Positions 63,833-64,000 of a stretch of DNA of 64,000 bases are shown here, one piece after another (the stretch's first letter is position 1; each line of letters starts with the position of its first letter). A model generated the notes under the pieces. It made no database searches. It worked only from the letters and a program-made list of their open reading frames with translations, and was not told where the DNA came from. The position numbers and the translations under genes were made by a program. Origin of the DNA: Byssovorax sp. (GTDB taxonomy: Bacteria; Myxococcota_A; Polyangia; Polyangiales; Polyangiaceae); contig JANYGI010000229.1 of assembly GCA_025362495.1 (NCBI GenBank), positions 62,001 through 126,000 on the forward strand, read 5' to 3'.

Positions 63833-64000
63833 GTGAACCCTCCGGGGCGGAGCGCCGAGAGGGCGCTGTCGCGGAGGCTCATCGCAAAGCACGTACCAAT
63901 TCGTGGCGGGGCGTGCTGCCGCCAATTTGACGGCGGCAGCAGATGCGCAGGCGCGGATCGCCGGGGAAGCCGTGGGCGCTCTGGGCGGCGCGGGTGGACG

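Overview
The window looks like a chromosomal segment of a predatory myxobacterium, most likely the Polyangiales/Sorangiineae side of Myxococcota. The reasons are very high GC with G/C-ending codons, several Ser/Thr protein kinases and degenerate kinases, many Cys-rich or Ala/Pro-rich lipoproteins, long coiled-coil proteins, secreted carbohydrate-active enzymes with lectin-type modules, and ether-lipid and sterol-type enzymes. The genus cannot be fixed from sequence alone. No prophage, CRISPR array or rRNA was seen. There is one tRNA gene.

Layout. 1-6 kb: end of a metallo-beta-lactamase-fold hydrolase, a membrane-anchored Ser/Thr kinase, a KGG-repeat stress protein, serC, a di-iron ferritin-like protein and a PLP enzyme whose 5' end carries a CCCGAT microsatellite. 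6-15 kb: a tailspike-like beta-helix protein converging on a coiled-coil protein, lipoproteins and an acyl-CoA dehydrogenase. 15-24 kb: an ATP-grasp-like protein, a rhomboid protease, apaG, a phosphoesterase, clpS-clpA and glycogen phosphorylase. 24.5-28.6 kb: an isolated two-gene unit, a LysM/peptidoglycan-binding protein followed by a 1012-residue protein with an N-terminal OTU-type cysteine protease domain. 28.9-31.8 kb: a GH16 beta-glucanase with duplicated ricin-B lectin modules and a Rieske oxygenase. 31.9-39.1 kb: an exopolysaccharide locus (Wza-like export protein, Wzy-like polymerase, Wzz/Wzc-like co-polymerase) interleaved with a membrane protein and a VioB-type ferritin-like protein. 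39-55 kb: L,D-transpeptidase, an alkyl-DHAP synthase-like flavoprotein, a response regulator, an MlaF-like ATPase with a pseudokinase, an alpha/beta-hydrolase-fold lipoprotein, a kinase, a degenerate GGDEF protein, a glutamine-synthetase-like enzyme with an iron alcohol dehydrogenase, and a fatty-acid 2-hydroxylase-like enzyme. 55-64 kb: a receiver-like protein, a lipoprotein, tRNA-Gly(CCC) followed by an IS21 transposase remnant, a decayed kinase-TPR pseudogene, and a secreted GH5 enzyme with two ShK-type Cys modules.

Themes. (1) The most interesting unit is the LysM/PGB-OTU pair at 24.9-28.6 kb, a candidate secreted effector acting on ubiquitin or ubiquitin-like proteins. (2) Signalling proteins repeatedly keep their fold but lose an active-site residue: a receiver with Glu at the phospho-Asp position, GGDEF changed to VDDEL, a kinase with no active-site motifs, and a hydrolase with Ala at the nucleophile position. 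(3) At least nine genes have a TANNNT hexamer 6-8 nt before the start codon, mostly with no Shine-Dalgarno sequence, which suggests leaderless transcription is common here. (4) GH16, GH5 and beta-helix proteins with the OTU protein fit a predatory or polymer-degrading lifestyle.
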